In this document: positions 63,819-64,000 of the stretch, piece after piece | Position numbering within the stretch: position 1 is the first letter of the stretch | How the letters are laid out: every line of letters begins with the position of its first letter | Assembly: GCA_002205965.3 (NCBI GenBank) | Contig: NADL03000451.1 | Span: forward strand, 3,286,001-3,350,000 | DNA length: 64,000 bases | From: Kappaphycus alvarezii | Lineage: Eukaryota > Rhodophyta > Florideophyceae > Gigartinales > Solieriaceae | Direction: 5' to 3' | Notes under the pieces: model-generated | Told to the model about the DNA's origin: nothing | Seen by the model: only the letters and a program-made list of their open reading frames with translations | The model's database searches: none | Position numbers and translations under genes: made by a program

Positions 63819-64000
63819 TATCAGCCTAATTATATCATTCAAATAGTGAATGAACAAAATCTATCTCCTTTCCAATCCATCTGTGCAACGGTTCCTCCTC
63901 CGCAGTGGACCTGGGCGTCAAATTTTTTATGACTAAGTCTTTCTCTTTCACATGATTCCATTTGATGGATTTTATGGTTCTTCGTATGTTTGGTTTTTGA

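Overview
This is eukaryotic, repeat-dominated DNA. No ordinary intact host gene is certain. There are no bacterial operons, rRNA genes or CRISPR arrays, and I recognise no tRNA. Almost everything identifiable comes from transposable elements: a Ty3/gypsy family present as four partial or complete elements plus several lone LTRs, an older gypsy copy with a chromodomain, a Ty1/copia element, many 5'-truncated LINE-like fragments, and a pogo/Tc5-type DDE transposase relic. The styles of integrase and reverse transcriptase recall elements of oomycetes, early-diverging fungi and algae, but the sequence alone does not fix the organism. A short ORF with a clear signal peptide near 52.4 kb is the best host-gene candidate.

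Layout. 1-11.9 kb: old, mostly non-coding sequence with a pogo-like transposase relic (1.07-2.9 kb), an unrecognised broken gene (9.57-10.76 kb) and a minus-strand ORF (10.8-11.3 kb). 11.9-21.0 kb: gypsy element A (+), with two long (about 1.5 kb) LTRs, gag-protease, RT-RNase H, integrase and a C-terminal extension. 21-29 kb: LINE scraps, a decayed gypsy LTR/gag start at 23 kb, and unrecognised coding-like relics. 29.0-31.4 kb: 3' half of a chromodomain gypsy element (-), cut by the 5' LTR of a copia element (31.43-34.2 kb, +). The copia element carries an extra zinc-finger ORF ahead of gag and is joined head-on to truncated gypsy element B (34.2-37.9 kb, -). 37.9-40 kb: LINE 3' ends. 41.16-41.81 kb: a short-type solo LTR. 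41.9-51.7 kb: a LINE split by gypsy element C (43.8-50.7 kb, -). 52.4 kb: secreted-protein candidate. 52.9-58.7 kb: gypsy element D (-), with 5-bp target duplications and short LTRs. 59-64 kb: LINE 3' ends and two diverged long LTRs.

Three features of the main gypsy family stand out. (1) Its long LTR contains a whole gene for an acidic protein of about 186 aa. The gene is intact in element B and recognisable in six LTR copies, including one very diverged copy whose coding frame is still conserved. (2) Its Pol continues in frame past the integrase into about 330 residues made of two diverged copies of one module, joined by a Gly/Pro/Arg-rich linker. (3) Two LTR types share about 265 bp at the 3' end (R-U5) but have unrelated U3 regions. 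One type carries the acidic-protein gene. The other carries short tandem repeats. Together these suggest a retrotransposon lineage that exchanges promoters and carries an LTR-encoded accessory gene, placed as nef and sag are in retroviruses. That last link is inference.

Many copies differ by single-base insertions and deletions that break reading frames. These may be real decay or residual sequencing error, so 'pseudogene' labels on the younger elements are provisional.
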